Positions 54,801 to 62,220 of a DNA stretch of 62,426 bases are shown piece by piece (positions within the stretch are counted from its first letter, which is position 1; each line of letters opens with the position of its first letter). Both the position numbers and the translations under genes were made by a program. The stretch comes from Oscillospiraceae bacterium. Lineage in GTDB: Bacteria > Bacillota > Clostridia > Oscillospirales > Oscillospiraceae. The stretch spans positions 1 through 62,426 of the forward strand of contig CAKASQ030000016.1 of the NCBI GenBank assembly GCA_916988195.3, read 5' to 3'. The notes beneath the pieces are model-generated. The model was given only the letters and a program-made list of their open reading frames with translations. It searched no databases and was not told the origin of the DNA.

Positions 54801-57800
54801 TCAAGTTATTGTCCACAAGCGTATGCGTCGTGCCATCGTCATGTACAGTATCGCCAAGGAGCGTGAAATAGACCGTGATGTTGGAAGACTTGAGAACCTT
54901 CACTGTGATCTCAACGCTTGCGCCTTTGTAAGAAAGCGTGAGCTTCTGGACCTCGTTCTTGTTCTTGTCATAGCCGGTGATTGTGACATCGGCATCCGTC
55001 GGATCGACCGTAACGGTCTTGCCGTCGCTGTAGACAGCTGTGATTTTCATGCCGGCCAGATCAAGGTCTTCACCAAGATAGTATTCCGTCTTGTAAGTGC
55101 CGGAAATGTCAAGACGGGTAACAACAGATGCGCCAAGCAAGGTCGGATACAGTGCATCCTCACCCTGCGCCCAGTTCTTGTAGTCGCTGCCTTCGTTCAG
55201 GAGGTTTTTAACAGTGCCATCCTTGAACTCCTCTGCGGTCTTAGCAGAGCCCATCTTAGCAATGACGGCTTCTTTTTCTTCTTCTGTGTACCAATACTTG
55301 CCGACACCGCCAATCAGGGGCAGCTCTTTTTCAGAAGTTTCGTAATAATAGTTGTTTTCGATGTGCTGATACAGGTTGATACCTTGATACCAACCGATGA
55401 TACCGCCAACATGTTCGCCGGTAGCTGTAATCTTGCCATAGAAGAAGCTATCTTCCAGATAGCAGTCATTCATGGCAGATTCCAAGCCTTCTTCGCCGCC
55501 AAACAGACCGCCGACGTAATCAGCACCAGTAATATCTGCATCGACATAGCTATTGATGAAAGAGACAGGCATGGTGTTCGGAGCGGAATCGCTAACGTAG
55601 CCGCCAGCGATCAAACCACCAATCCAGTTGCCGGTTGCAACGAGATTACCGCTGAAATGGCTGTTGCGAATGACGCATAAGCCCATACTTTGTCCCTTTT
55701 TACCAGCTAGACCGCCAACAACATCTTTTCCGTAAATATCTGCTTCACTGTAGCTGTTGTTGATCTGTCCATTGAACATGGAGCCAACAAAAGAGCCGAT
55801 ATTGCTCTGTTGCTTGTCATAGCCGATCGTAACGCCATTCTCGATAACACAATTCTCAATCGTAATGGTGTTTGCGCCGGAGCCGCTGCCTTCCATAAGG
55901 CCAGAACGAAGTGTCGAAGATCCTTCCAGCAGACGAACGTTCTGAAGGGTAACGCAGTCAGGAACACCGGTCCAGTAGTTTCCATCCTCACCGTAGTCTG
56001 CAAAATACTGGTCAATCAAACCATTTCCGTTAATTTTCTTTCCGAAAATGTCTAAGTTTTTAATAACTGCATCACTTACCAAATTGAACAGAGGTTTTCC
56101 GCCTTCAGCAATCGTCAATTTATGATTATTGCCATCAAAGATTCCACCAAATGCTTCAATCTTGTATTGCTTTTTGCTTTCATCTGTAATATCTGGAGTT
56201 AAGTCTATGCGCGTACCAATCGGCTGCCATTCAGAAGAAAGCTCAATGTCATTCATCATTTTGAACTGCACGCCCGAACACCATTGTCCGCCGTTTACGA
56301 GTTCACGGAGTTTATTCAAGTCTTCTTCTGTAGAAATCTCATAAGGAGATTCAGCCGTACCTTCGCCTGTAAAATCGAGTTTTATGGATTCAAACTGAAA
56401 CCGTACAAATTCGCTCTTTGTAGATACTGTTGGCATATTTTCTGCTTTCGCAGTAACAACGCAGTAAACATAATAAGTACCGGCCTCAAATCGATCTTCT
56501 GGCTGCACGCTAACAATTTTGCAGCGCTTTCCATTTACGGTAGCTTCAGCACCAGCACTGTCTCGAACATTCATCAAAGTTCCGGTGGCATAATCTGCCG
56601 ACTGGGAGTAGTAATAGGAAAAGTCAAGTGAAACTCCATTTTCAGGAAGCTCCACACAAGTATATAATGCGTTAAACTTTTCGCCCGCAGTATAATTTCG
56701 TTGATAATCCTCTATGACTGTACCATTCGTTGACCAGCTAAAAGAGCCAGTTTGTAAGACGATATTTGGGGCAGAAACATACGTCAAATTCACATTTACA
56801 GCAATAACATCGCCATATGTTGAATAAGAGTGGCCATCAACAGTATTTGTCACTACACAGCGATACAGCCACTCAGCAGCACGATTTGTGTTTTGTACCG
56901 GGATTTTATAAGTGTTGGACGTTGCGCCAACAATTTTCTGCATTGCATGCTCGTTGCCTGTATTAGTGGAATACCATTGATATGACAAAACTCCACAAGT
57001 TTCTGGAGCCTGTACCGCAACCGAAAGGGTTGGTGTCTCCCCCTTTTCGCACTCTATATCTTCACTTTGACTTTTTATGATAGGGGCAACGCTCCCTTTG
57101 GCAATATATAAAAAGTATTGATTTTCAATCGTATCCGCACCATTCTCATAGACGAGGGTAATCGGAATATTTGCGCTTTCGCTCTCACCGACAGAATAAT
57201 TGCTGAAGGTGATAGAACTTTCAACCCCTGATGCGCACTCTACTGTCTTGTCACTTCCAAGATAGCATTTAACGGTTCCGCTTCTATTATTAAAAGTCAG
57301 TTTCAGTGACGCAGTCTCTGTATCACTGATGGCTGTAAAGACATTTGATAAGTAACTTTGATCCACCGAAAAGCCTGTAGCAATCTGTGTGCCATCAGAA
57401 GAAAGCACCATCGCTGAAAGTGCAGGCTTGTAATTTATGTCAAATACATATTCGTCGTAGTTAGAGATATTATTACCAGTTTTGGTGCCAACACAAATTG
57501 ATACTTTATTCGGCCCCAACTTGAAATTGCGCGCTACTGTTCCCAGATTGATTTGAGTTGTTTTGGTAGATATGGCTTTTGTATATAGAACTGCCGGCGC
57601 AGGAACTTTTCCGTCTACTTTAATCTGGTATCCTAACGCTTTATTGCTTAATGCTGTTTCGCTTACGGTTAAGTTAATAGCAGGAGCTTGCGAATCAAAA
57701 GCAGATAAACTATAGCTTGTTATTTCTTGATTGAAAGCACGATTTAATATTTCTACTTTTTTACCAAAGCCTGATAAAACCGAAATATTCTCAACGTATT

Positions 57801-57930
57801 TATTTGCATCTGAACCTTCCGAATCAGCTGCATAAATCGGTGTGAGCAGTCCACAAATCAGAACCGCACACAAAAAAAGCAGGCTACAGGTGAGAGAAAA
57901 TCTCCTGCGCCTTATATTTGCTTTCACCAT
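51883..57930 (-). CDS. Giant multi-domain SLH protein with two DUF4430 domains and a prenyltransferase-like barrel
   Basis: 2015 residues. Signal peptide (to about 34). Then beta-sandwich repeats (35-280), an Ig-like domain (about 285-385: LSYQWYSTNTGN), and a beta-helix region (about 525-925: FGGIFDGNNHKLTI). A bacterial Ig-like domain (about 935-1012) precedes DUF4430 number 1 (about 1015-1140, KSGWMYTLNGVHSGNAV). The alpha/alpha barrel is at about 1160-1460 (GEWLMLGLARAEH, NGGWATSGDVADADMTAMAI), a helical spacer at about 1465-1590, and DUF4430 number 2 at about 1595-1730 (RSGWMYTVNGSHPSLGL). Three SLH repeats close it (1830-2010). Barrel plus DUF4430 equals the intrinsic-factor layout. GGAGG start site. 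Confidence 0.9.
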   Translation of the reverse strand: MVKANIRRRRFSLTCSLLFLCAVLICGLLTPIYAADSEGSDANKYVENISVLSGFGKKVEILNRAFNQEITSYSLSAFDSQAPAINLTVSETALSNKALGYQIKVDGKVPAPAVLYTKAISTKTTQINLGTVARNFKLGPNKVSICVGTKTGNNISNYDEYVFDINYKPALSAMVLSSDGTQIATGFSVDQSYLSNVFTAISDTETASLKLTFNNRSGTVKCYLGSDKTVECASGVESSITFSNYSVGESESANIPITLVYENGADTIENQYFLYIAKGSVAPIIKSQSEDIECEKGETPTLSVAVQAPETCGVLSYQWYSTNTGNEHAMQKIVGATSNTYKIPVQNTNRAAEWLYRCVVTNTVDGHSYSTYGDVIAVNVNLTYVSAPNIVLQTGSFSWSTNGTVIEDYQRNYTAGEKFNALYTCVELPENGVSLDFSYYYSQSADYATGTLMNVRDSAGAEATVNGKRCKIVSVQPEDRFEAGTYYVYCVVTAKAENMPTVSTKSEFVRFQFESIKLDFTGEGTAESPYEISTEEDLNKLRELVNGGQWCSGVQFKMMNDIELSSEWQPIGTRIDLTPDITDESKKQYKIEAFGGIFDGNNHKLTIAEGGKPLFNLVSDAVIKNLDIFGKKINGNGLIDQYFADYGEDGNYWTGVPDCVTLQNVRLLEGSSTLRSGLMEGSGSGANTITIENCVIENGVTIGYDKQQSNIGSFVGSMFNGQINNSYSEADIYGKDVVGGLAGKKGQSMGLCVIRNSHFSGNLVATGNWIGGLIAGGYVSDSAPNTMPVSFINSYVDADITGADYVGGLFGGEEGLESAMNDCYLEDSFFYGKITATGEHVGGIIGWYQGINLYQHIENNYYYETSEKELPLIGGVGKYWYTEEEKEAVIAKMGSAKTAEEFKDGTVKNLLNEGSDYKNWAQGEDALYPTLLGASVVTRLDISGTYKTEYYLGEDLDLAGMKITAVYSDGKTVTVDPTDADVTITGYDKNKNEVQKLTLSYKGASVEITVKVLKSSNITVYFTLLGDTVHDDGTTHTLVDNNLTEWLPRTGYSVDLNATVLDVVQAAFTANDITFVNEKGNYISSVTYNNVTLTEKMNSAEMKSGWMYTLNGVHSGNAVNEQFLNSGDEIIFHWTDDYTKESSIGGDDKPKPTPGSKVTAEELAEAYKDTGDAQALKTPGTGSIEGEWLMLGLARAEHTITTDNRTTYLDAVRSYINARYRDGKLYDAGFKTTVSTDNSRIILALTALGEDPQTFVTGKDLLKGYSDFDWVKKQGINGTIWALIALDSNQYEIPTGTTTRDKLISDILDNQTTNGGWATSGDVADADMTAMAIQALAPYYSRANVKTAVNKALNLLSKTQNNETGAYYNSYNELSVESTAQVIVALTSLGINPTKDDRFITNSGLTLLDGLMNFYNGSGEFKHTVNGQGNPMATEQSYYALVSYYRLLNQKSSLYDMSDNGSTPESVESVIEKIREIPDPVDEDSYEAIVTAREAYKKLKASEQQQVPAQYLNKLVNAEADYATLLDEAKTRAKNELTEHYLSFNQEDYGEAGRKKLSEILSTAQKNIASAKTCKQVSTLLDRAIQDMNAVKKGDMTVTFRLIGALEATQDVNLTSDSYLPEYVTWIPTTKYEMASNATVYDLFTEALRDAGLSSTGAENNYVKTIYAPSCLGGYALSEFTNGARSGWMYTVNGSHPSLGLKEQELKDGDMVVWHYVNDYSHEVSDWKSDSQHPSLGNGTYYNGWLRAADITPERYVEQLLGKILTVGKNGTVEPKLTLSHLGKSVTFTFKPDKGYRVKDVKVDGKSVGAVTTYTVDKLTVSTRIEVTFTNGKLPFTDVRESDWFYDDVVFAYENGLFSGTSDTTFSPNTSMTRAMLVTVLYRLEGQPTVNGRSGFSDVTFNSYYEDAVTWAADNGIVNGISTSTFSPNANVTREQMAAILYRYAQYKKYNTAASSSLNSFSDHTSVSGYAVASLQWSVAEKLINGSAGKLMPTGNATRAQVAAILHRFVTNVAK

Positions 57931-57959
57931 TCAAAGACATCCTCCAAGATTTTGGTTTT

Positions 57960-57994
57960 CCCGGCTCAGTGTTGAATATCAACACTGAGCCGGG
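57960..57994. repeat. Perfect 16-bp hairpin between cargo genes
   Basis: CCCGGCTCAGTGTTGA and TCAACACTGAGCCGGG form a perfect stem around ATA. No U run on either side, so a processing or stabilising role is more likely than termination. It separates the small DUF4430 gene from the giant gene. Confidence 0.85.
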
Positions 57995-58042
57995 ATAGCT
58001 AGGCTAACTCAGATAATTCAGAGTTTGTACCAACTTGATTGT

Positions 58043-58618
58043 TTAGGCGGTCAGCCAGTAATCATAGCTAGTCCAACGAGTAGTCTGAACATCGTATGTC
58101 AATTCGATGCTGTCACCAGCGGTCAGTACGCACTGATCCATGTACAGCTGATAACCGTTTGCTGCATCAACAGGAGTCTCGCCGTTTACAGTGTAGACCC
58201 AATCATAGCCAACATAGATATAGTGATAAAGTGTTCCCTCACTGGTGGTTTCCGTAGACTCGATGCCATAGCCAGGATACTGGCTGCTCCAGAATTGTGC
58301 TGTAATTCCAGAATCAGAACCAATCGGGGTTGTGCCTTCACCGTAGATCGTTTCTGCGACATATGCAGTAGCGCCAAAGTTGGGGTTGGAGTTAGTTACA
58401 GTTTTCCAAACGGGAGCAAGTTCACTTGCATACTGGTCAATAGCATCTTTGACCGTAGTTGTCCCTGTAAGCGTAACCGTTCTGTCCGGATCCGCGAAGC
58501 CAATAACGGAGACTTTGAGGGTTGCGGTGCTGTTATCCGTTGCGAATGCGCTGACGCTCATGGCGAGAACCATGACGACTGCCAGCAGGAGGGCTGTGAG
58601 TTTCTTTGCTGTTCTCAT
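58043..58618 (-). CDS. Small secreted DUF4430-only protein
   Basis: 191 residues, AAAAGGAG site. A clear signal peptide (to about 26, SAFATD), then one beta domain. It has TATLKVSVIGFADPDRTVTL, TTVKDAIDQYASEL, the DUF4430 pair DWVYTVNGETP and LTAGDSIELTYDVQT. No wall or membrane anchor, so it is released or bound by partners. First gene of the cargo operon, behind a leader with several hairpins. A free ligand-binding scavenger is a reasonable guess. Confidence 0.85.
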   Translation of the reverse strand: MRTAKKLTALLLAVVMVLAMSVSAFATDNSTATLKVSVIGFADPDRTVTLTGTTTVKDAIDQYASELAPVWKTVTNSNPNFGATAYVAETIYGEGTTPIGSDSGITAQFWSSQYPGYGIESTETTSEGTLYHYIYVGYDWVYTVNGETPVDAANGYQLYMDQCVLTAGDSIELTYDVQTTRWTSYDYWLTA

Positions 58619-58705
58619 TTTACATTCTCCTTTTTTAGATTTTGTCCCATGTTAGACAGCAGGGCTGGGACTGACCACGCTGCCCGCAATTTTGAAAAAG
58701 TGAAA

Positions 58706-58890
58706 CGTAGGTTTGCGGAACCTACGGTGTTCCCAATCAAAGATTGACAAGATTTTGAGATCCCCCGGTTCCGCGTTCCCAGCTCGGAACCGGGGATTTC
58801 TGCGCGTCAGGGGGTGACGCGCTGGCAGTTTGATCTCAGGGGGATGAGATCAGGTCTATGTGCAAATCCGTTCCCAATACGGATTGTGCA
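58706..58890 (-). promoter_or_regulatory. Structured leader with five successive hairpins
   Basis: Hairpins are at 58706-58726 (8-bp stem), 58763-58795 (11-bp), 58802-58822 (8-bp, loop of five G), 58832-58851 (7-bp, loop GGGGGA) and 58861-58890 (7-bp plus 4). Two loops share a G5 run, and GTTCCCA recurs three times at or next to the others. It lies between the small basic ORFs and the cargo operon. It does not fit the cobalamin riboswitch consensus I know. Confidence 0.6.
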
Positions 58891-58896
58891 AATAAA

Positions 58897-59086
58897 TTAT
58901 TGTGCGCTTTCCTCCGCAGCCGATTCCTGCCGTTCGGCTTGCCGTGCTGCGCGCTTGGCTTCCTTTTCTGCCGCCTGCTCCTGCCGGAACTTGCTCAGCT
59001 GGCGCTTACCTTTTCGTCCATCCAAATATCGGCGCGAAAGCGGCGACCTGCGCCCTGAAACTGCTTTTTACCCTTACCTTTTGACA
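58897..59086 (-). pseudogene. Degraded small basic mobile-element gene
   Basis: One frame reads KGKGKKQFQGAGRRF then ADIWMDEK and stops; a shift continues as GKRQLSKFRQEQAAEKEA to a stop at 58897. Each half looks like one basic helical protein, but no single frame joins them with a good start. It follows the 102-residue ORF within a few bases, so a broken fourth gene of that operon is likely. Confidence 0.4.
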
Positions 59087-59090
59087 GCCG

Positions 59091-59399
59091 TCACATCTCC
59101 TTTCGTTCGCAATTCTCTGAAAGGAGAGTTTCGGATTCATTTGTTGTCTGCGCTTTGGCAGCGTTTTTAGTTCTTGCTTCGGCTCGACGCTGGTTCCGCT
59201 GTTCGTTGCGCTCTTTTCGGACACGATCTCTTTCGGCGCGTTCCTGCTTATAAAGCTCTTCCTGCCGCTTGTATTCCTGATTGTAGTGAAGATAGCGTTC
59301 ACGAGCTGGGAAACGCTCCAGCGCTTCTCGGGTGCGCTCTTTGATTATATTTTCTATCCAGCGCTGCCCATCAAAGCGATTTCTCGCGCCGCCGCTCAT
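59091..59399 (-). CDS. Small, highly charged helical protein
   Basis: 102 residues. Rich in Arg, Glu and Lys, with a long predicted coiled coil (about 30-85: YNQEYKRQEELYKQERAERD). No known domain. It overlaps the preceding gene by four bases (ATGA), so the three genes 60270 to 59091 are coupled. Probably an accessory DNA- or RNA-binding protein of the element; function unknown. Confidence 0.65.
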   Translation of the reverse strand: MSGGARNRFDGQRWIENIIKERTREALERFPARERYLHYNQEYKRQEELYKQERAERDRVRKERNEQRNQRRAEARTKNAAKAQTTNESETLLSENCERKEM

Positions 59400-59866
59400 T
59401 TGGAACCTCCGGCTGCGGCTGCTATCGCTGCTTTTTTTGCGCGCTTTTTAGCAGATTTCTGCTCCCGTCGGTCGGCTTTTGCTTTTTTCTTTCGAGCTTC
59501 TTTGTCCTTTACATGCTGTTTTGATTGACGCTCATATTCTTCCTGAAAGATTGCCGTGCGTTCCAACGGCAGCGCACTTACGGCTGTACCCTTGCAGTTC
59601 ATATAGCCGCTGTAATTCAGCGCTTCTACCCACGAGCCAAATCGAAGCGCCAGTAAATCGCCGCCGATAACCTCAGATTGCGCAGGAATATGCCCCAGCT
59701 CTTTTTTGCATTGCCGTAGGTAGCGAGCAAGTTCTTCTCGGGAATCGTGTTGATGTGCAAGGATAAATTCAATATTTTTTCGGGAGATCGCCACACGCAC
59801 GCTTTCATTCATGCGCTTGTCGTGCAGAGCCTGATTGTCTCGATCTCGAAACGGCTTTCCTTTCAT
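59396..59866 (-). CDS. HNH-repeat-like domain protein, longer paralogue
   Basis: 156 residues. Residues about 25-90 contain NIEFILAHQHDSREELARYL, CKKELGHIPAQSEVIGG and LRFGSWVEALNYSGY, the pattern of homing-endonuclease-associated DNA-binding repeats. The C-terminal third is a Lys/Arg/Ala-rich helix. The next gene has the same domain, so the pair arose by duplication. No nuclease motif is visible. Coupled to both neighbours. Confidence 0.7.
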   Translation of the reverse strand: MKGKPFRDRDNQALHDKRMNESVRVAISRKNIEFILAHQHDSREELARYLRQCKKELGHIPAQSEVIGGDLLALRFGSWVEALNYSGYMNCKGTAVSALPLERTAIFQEEYERQSKQHVKDKEARKKKAKADRREQKSAKKRAKKAAIAAAAGGSK

Positions 59867-60270
59867 GCCCGTACCTCCTTGGTACAGGCTGCATCCGCTC
59901 TTTGAAGCTGCGAATCTAACGCCGCATAAAGGTCGCGCACGATTTTTCGATTTGCAAACGGCGGCGGGTTTTTAAGGTTGGCAGATACTGAGCCGCTATA
60001 AAAGCTGCGGAGAGCTTTCGTCCACGACCCAAAACGGTATTCGAGGAACGCCCCGCCGATGACCTCTACCCTCGCAGGGGGATGACCAATGTCATCCATA
60101 CAGGCTTTCAGGTAGGCGCTGAGCTGCTCAAGGCTATCATTCTGGTGGTCTAAAATAAACTCCGTGTTTCTTCGTGCGATGATCTGCTTGACGCGGGACA
60201 AAAGCTGCGGGTCCAGGTTTCCCTGCCAGTTGGGCTGCTGGATTTGAAGCTGCTGTTCTTCGCCGTGCAT
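59863..60270 (-). CDS. HNH-repeat-like domain protein, shorter paralogue
   Basis: 135 residues, AGGAGG site. Residues about 25-95 contain NTEFILDHQNDSLEQLSAYL, GHPPARVEVIGGAFLEYRFGSW split in two blocks, and ALRSFYSG. The domain is the same as in the gene at 59396, about half identical by eye. First gene of the small operon; the region upstream (60271-60860) is its likely control region. A DNA-binding role in the element is inferred. Confidence 0.7.
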   Translation of the reverse strand: MHGEEQQLQIQQPNWQGNLDPQLLSRVKQIIARRNTEFILDHQNDSLEQLSAYLKACMDDIGHPPARVEVIGGAFLEYRFGSWTKALRSFYSGSVSANLKNPPPFANRKIVRDLYAALDSQLQRADAACTKEVRA

Positions 60271-61104
60271 ACGTTTTTCCTCCTATCGTACTTTTTCACA
60301 GACTACCCCTATCATGGGATAATCTGGATGAGACACAAATAAAAATAGCGCCACCTACTCCTTATAAGAGAAACAAGTTGACGCCCGTGTCAAGTACGAT
60401 AGACAGATCATCGTGCCGCCTACCATACGCTTTTGTTTGCTTTCTGCACTTAACGAGAACATTGAATAGACAGACTCCCATGCAGCGAGAATAGCGATTC
60501 TTCCGAACTCAGGCTATGGATGATACCATCCGCGCTCTGATTCCTACCTTCTCATAGGGAGAACCCCACAATGGCGACCTTTCGATCACATGACACACAA
60601 GCAAAACGCTGTCTTACGCTTTGCCGCGTGCCACTTCGGAACCTTGCTTACCTTTACGGCTCCGGGCGAGTAGCCGCGTACAATCCCAATGCACACAGCC
60701 TTCCTCTTTCATCACAAGCTCAGTCCAATATATGGCCGCGACCTGTGATTACACATTCCCAGCAAACAAAAACCTGCAATATGTAATTGTAAAGACAGTT
60801 CCTTTTGCATCTACCGCCGAAAGCGTGACATACTATCTGCACATACAAAAATTGACGGTTTGACTTTCGTAGATTCCTAGAACTCTACGAAGTCTCAAAA
60901 AACGCAAAATGAACTAATTTCTGATTTCATTATACAGCAGTCTGGAAAAAAGTCAATGTGCTGCCCATGAAAACATGTTAAGTTTCTCCTGATTTCTGCA
61001 AATATCAATGTGCATCAGACGTTATATATTCATTTTGTGGTAGAATGAGCGCTTTTGAATTTCCATTCGCAGTCGGAATAGCCGTCAAAAAAGGAGGACG
61101 TGAT
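60271..61104. other. Long intergenic stretch before the integrase
   Basis: No gene with a usable start is seen on either strand. It holds short inverted repeats (TTGAC/GTCAA near 60380), the att-like site at 60864-60894 and the integrase leader. An upstream ATG at 61045 is in frame with the integrase but has no ribosome site. An oriT could lie here but I cannot identify one. Confidence 0.4.
60866..60882. repeat. Att-like inverted repeat, left copy
   Basis: TTCGTAGATTCCTAGAA here is the exact reverse complement of 62305-62321. The wider site has arms TTCGTAGA and TCTACGAA around ten bases, the shape of a tyrosine-recombinase core site. Confidence 0.75.
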
Positions 61105-62220
61105 TTGGCAAATACAGGTGATAACATTTACAGAAGAAAGGATAAGCGCTGGGAGGGCCGCTTTATCAGCGGTCGGAAACCAGATGGACGGGCAAAATAC
61201 ACTTACGTTTACGGCAAGACCCGCACGGAAACCAAAGAAAAGCTAGAAAAACGGAAATTTCTGGTTGCCGCACAGCCCACTGGCAGCTGCCGCATGACGG
61301 TAAAGGAGCTTTTTTCGTGGTATCTGGCAAGGATCAACGTGAAGCCGTCCACGCGCTCCAGATATAAGTTCCAGATTGAGAATCATATTCTGCCGCATCT
61401 CGGTTCTGTTTCCGTTGCATCTTTGACGGCGAATCAGCTTTTAGATTTTCTGAATCAGCAGCGGGAAAGCGGGCGGCTGGATGGCGGCAGATTATCTGAT
61501 AAAAGCGTCCGGGACATCGGCGTTCTGATAAAAGCGGCGCTTCGGGCTGCGGTCACGGAGTATCACTTTTACTGCGATGCTCTGAACATCAAACTTCCAA
61601 AGGCAAAACAACGGGAAATTGAGCCATTTACGGGTACAGAGCTTCAAATCATCGCAAAAATGTTGACGCCTGCCGCTAACTACAAAGATGCCGGCATTAT
61701 TCTTTCCGCGAACTGCGGCGCACGGCTTGGTGAGGTCTGCGCGGCAAAGGTATCCGACATTGACTTTGTAAACGGCACATTCCGCATTGAAAGAGCGGTA
61801 CAGCGTATCAAACAGGGCGAAAAGACACAGCTTGTCGTCCAAACGCCCAAAAGCGAAAGCTCTGTGCGCACGGTGCCGCTGCCTGCCGATGCACTGGAAT
61901 ATCTGCAAAAGGCAGTCGCCGGTCTGCCGCAGGATGCTTATATCTTGACCGGTCGAACGGACAAACCGATGGAGCCGCGCACCTATCAATATTACTTCGA
62001 GTCTGTCCTACGCCGGTGCTGCATCCGGAAACGCAGTTATCACACACTCCGTCACACTTACGCGACGCGCTGCATTGAAAAAGGGATCGACATTAAGAGC
62101 GTAAGCGAGATGCTGGGCCACTCAGACATTACGACAACGCTGCGCTTGTACGTCCATCCGTCGATGGACAGCAAAAAGCAAGCCATCCAAAAGATCAGTT
62201 TCCTCAGCGGCGCGGCTTAA
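61105..62220 (+). CDS. Tyrosine integrase (Tn916/Tn1549-like)
   Basis: 371 residues from TTG 61105, seven bases after GGAGG. An N-terminal arm-binding segment (YRRKDKRWEGRFISGRK) precedes the core-binding domain (MTVKELFSWYLARI). The catalytic residues are Arg in GARLGEVCAAK, Lys in TPKSESSVRT, His-x-x-Arg in HTLRHTYATR, His in MLGHSDITTT and the nucleophile Tyr in LRLYVHPS. All are intact, so it should be active. It is flanked by inverted att-like repeats. Confidence 0.93.
   Translation: MANTGDNIYRRKDKRWEGRFISGRKPDGRAKYTYVYGKTRTETKEKLEKRKFLVAAQPTGSCRMTVKELFSWYLARINVKPSTRSRYKFQIENHILPHLGSVSVASLTANQLLDFLNQQRESGRLDGGRLSDKSVRDIGVLIKAALRAAVTEYHFYCDALNIKLPKAKQREIEPFTGTELQIIAKMLTPAANYKDAGIILSANCGARLGEVCAAKVSDIDFVNGTFRIERAVQRIKQGEKTQLVVQTPKSESSVRTVPLPADALEYLQKAVAGLPQDAYILTGRTDKPMEPRTYQYYFESVLRRCCIRKRSYHTLRHTYATRCIEKGIDIKSVSEMLGHSDITTTLRLYVHPSMDSKKQAIQKISFLSGAA

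Noticed and set aside
51535-55680. 1381-codon open frame on the plus strand
   Set aside because: Antisense shadow of the giant DUF4430/SLH gene, caused by codon bias; no domain or signal.
58619-58890. Cobalamin riboswitch before the DUF4430/ECF operon
   Set aside because: I looked for the B12 box and the GCCACTG and GGTGAAA-type elements on the minus strand; only GGGAAC blocks inside simple hairpins were found.
60571-60863. Two plus-strand ORFs of 71 and 80 codons before the integrase
   Set aside because: Overlapping frames without ribosome sites or recognisable sequence.
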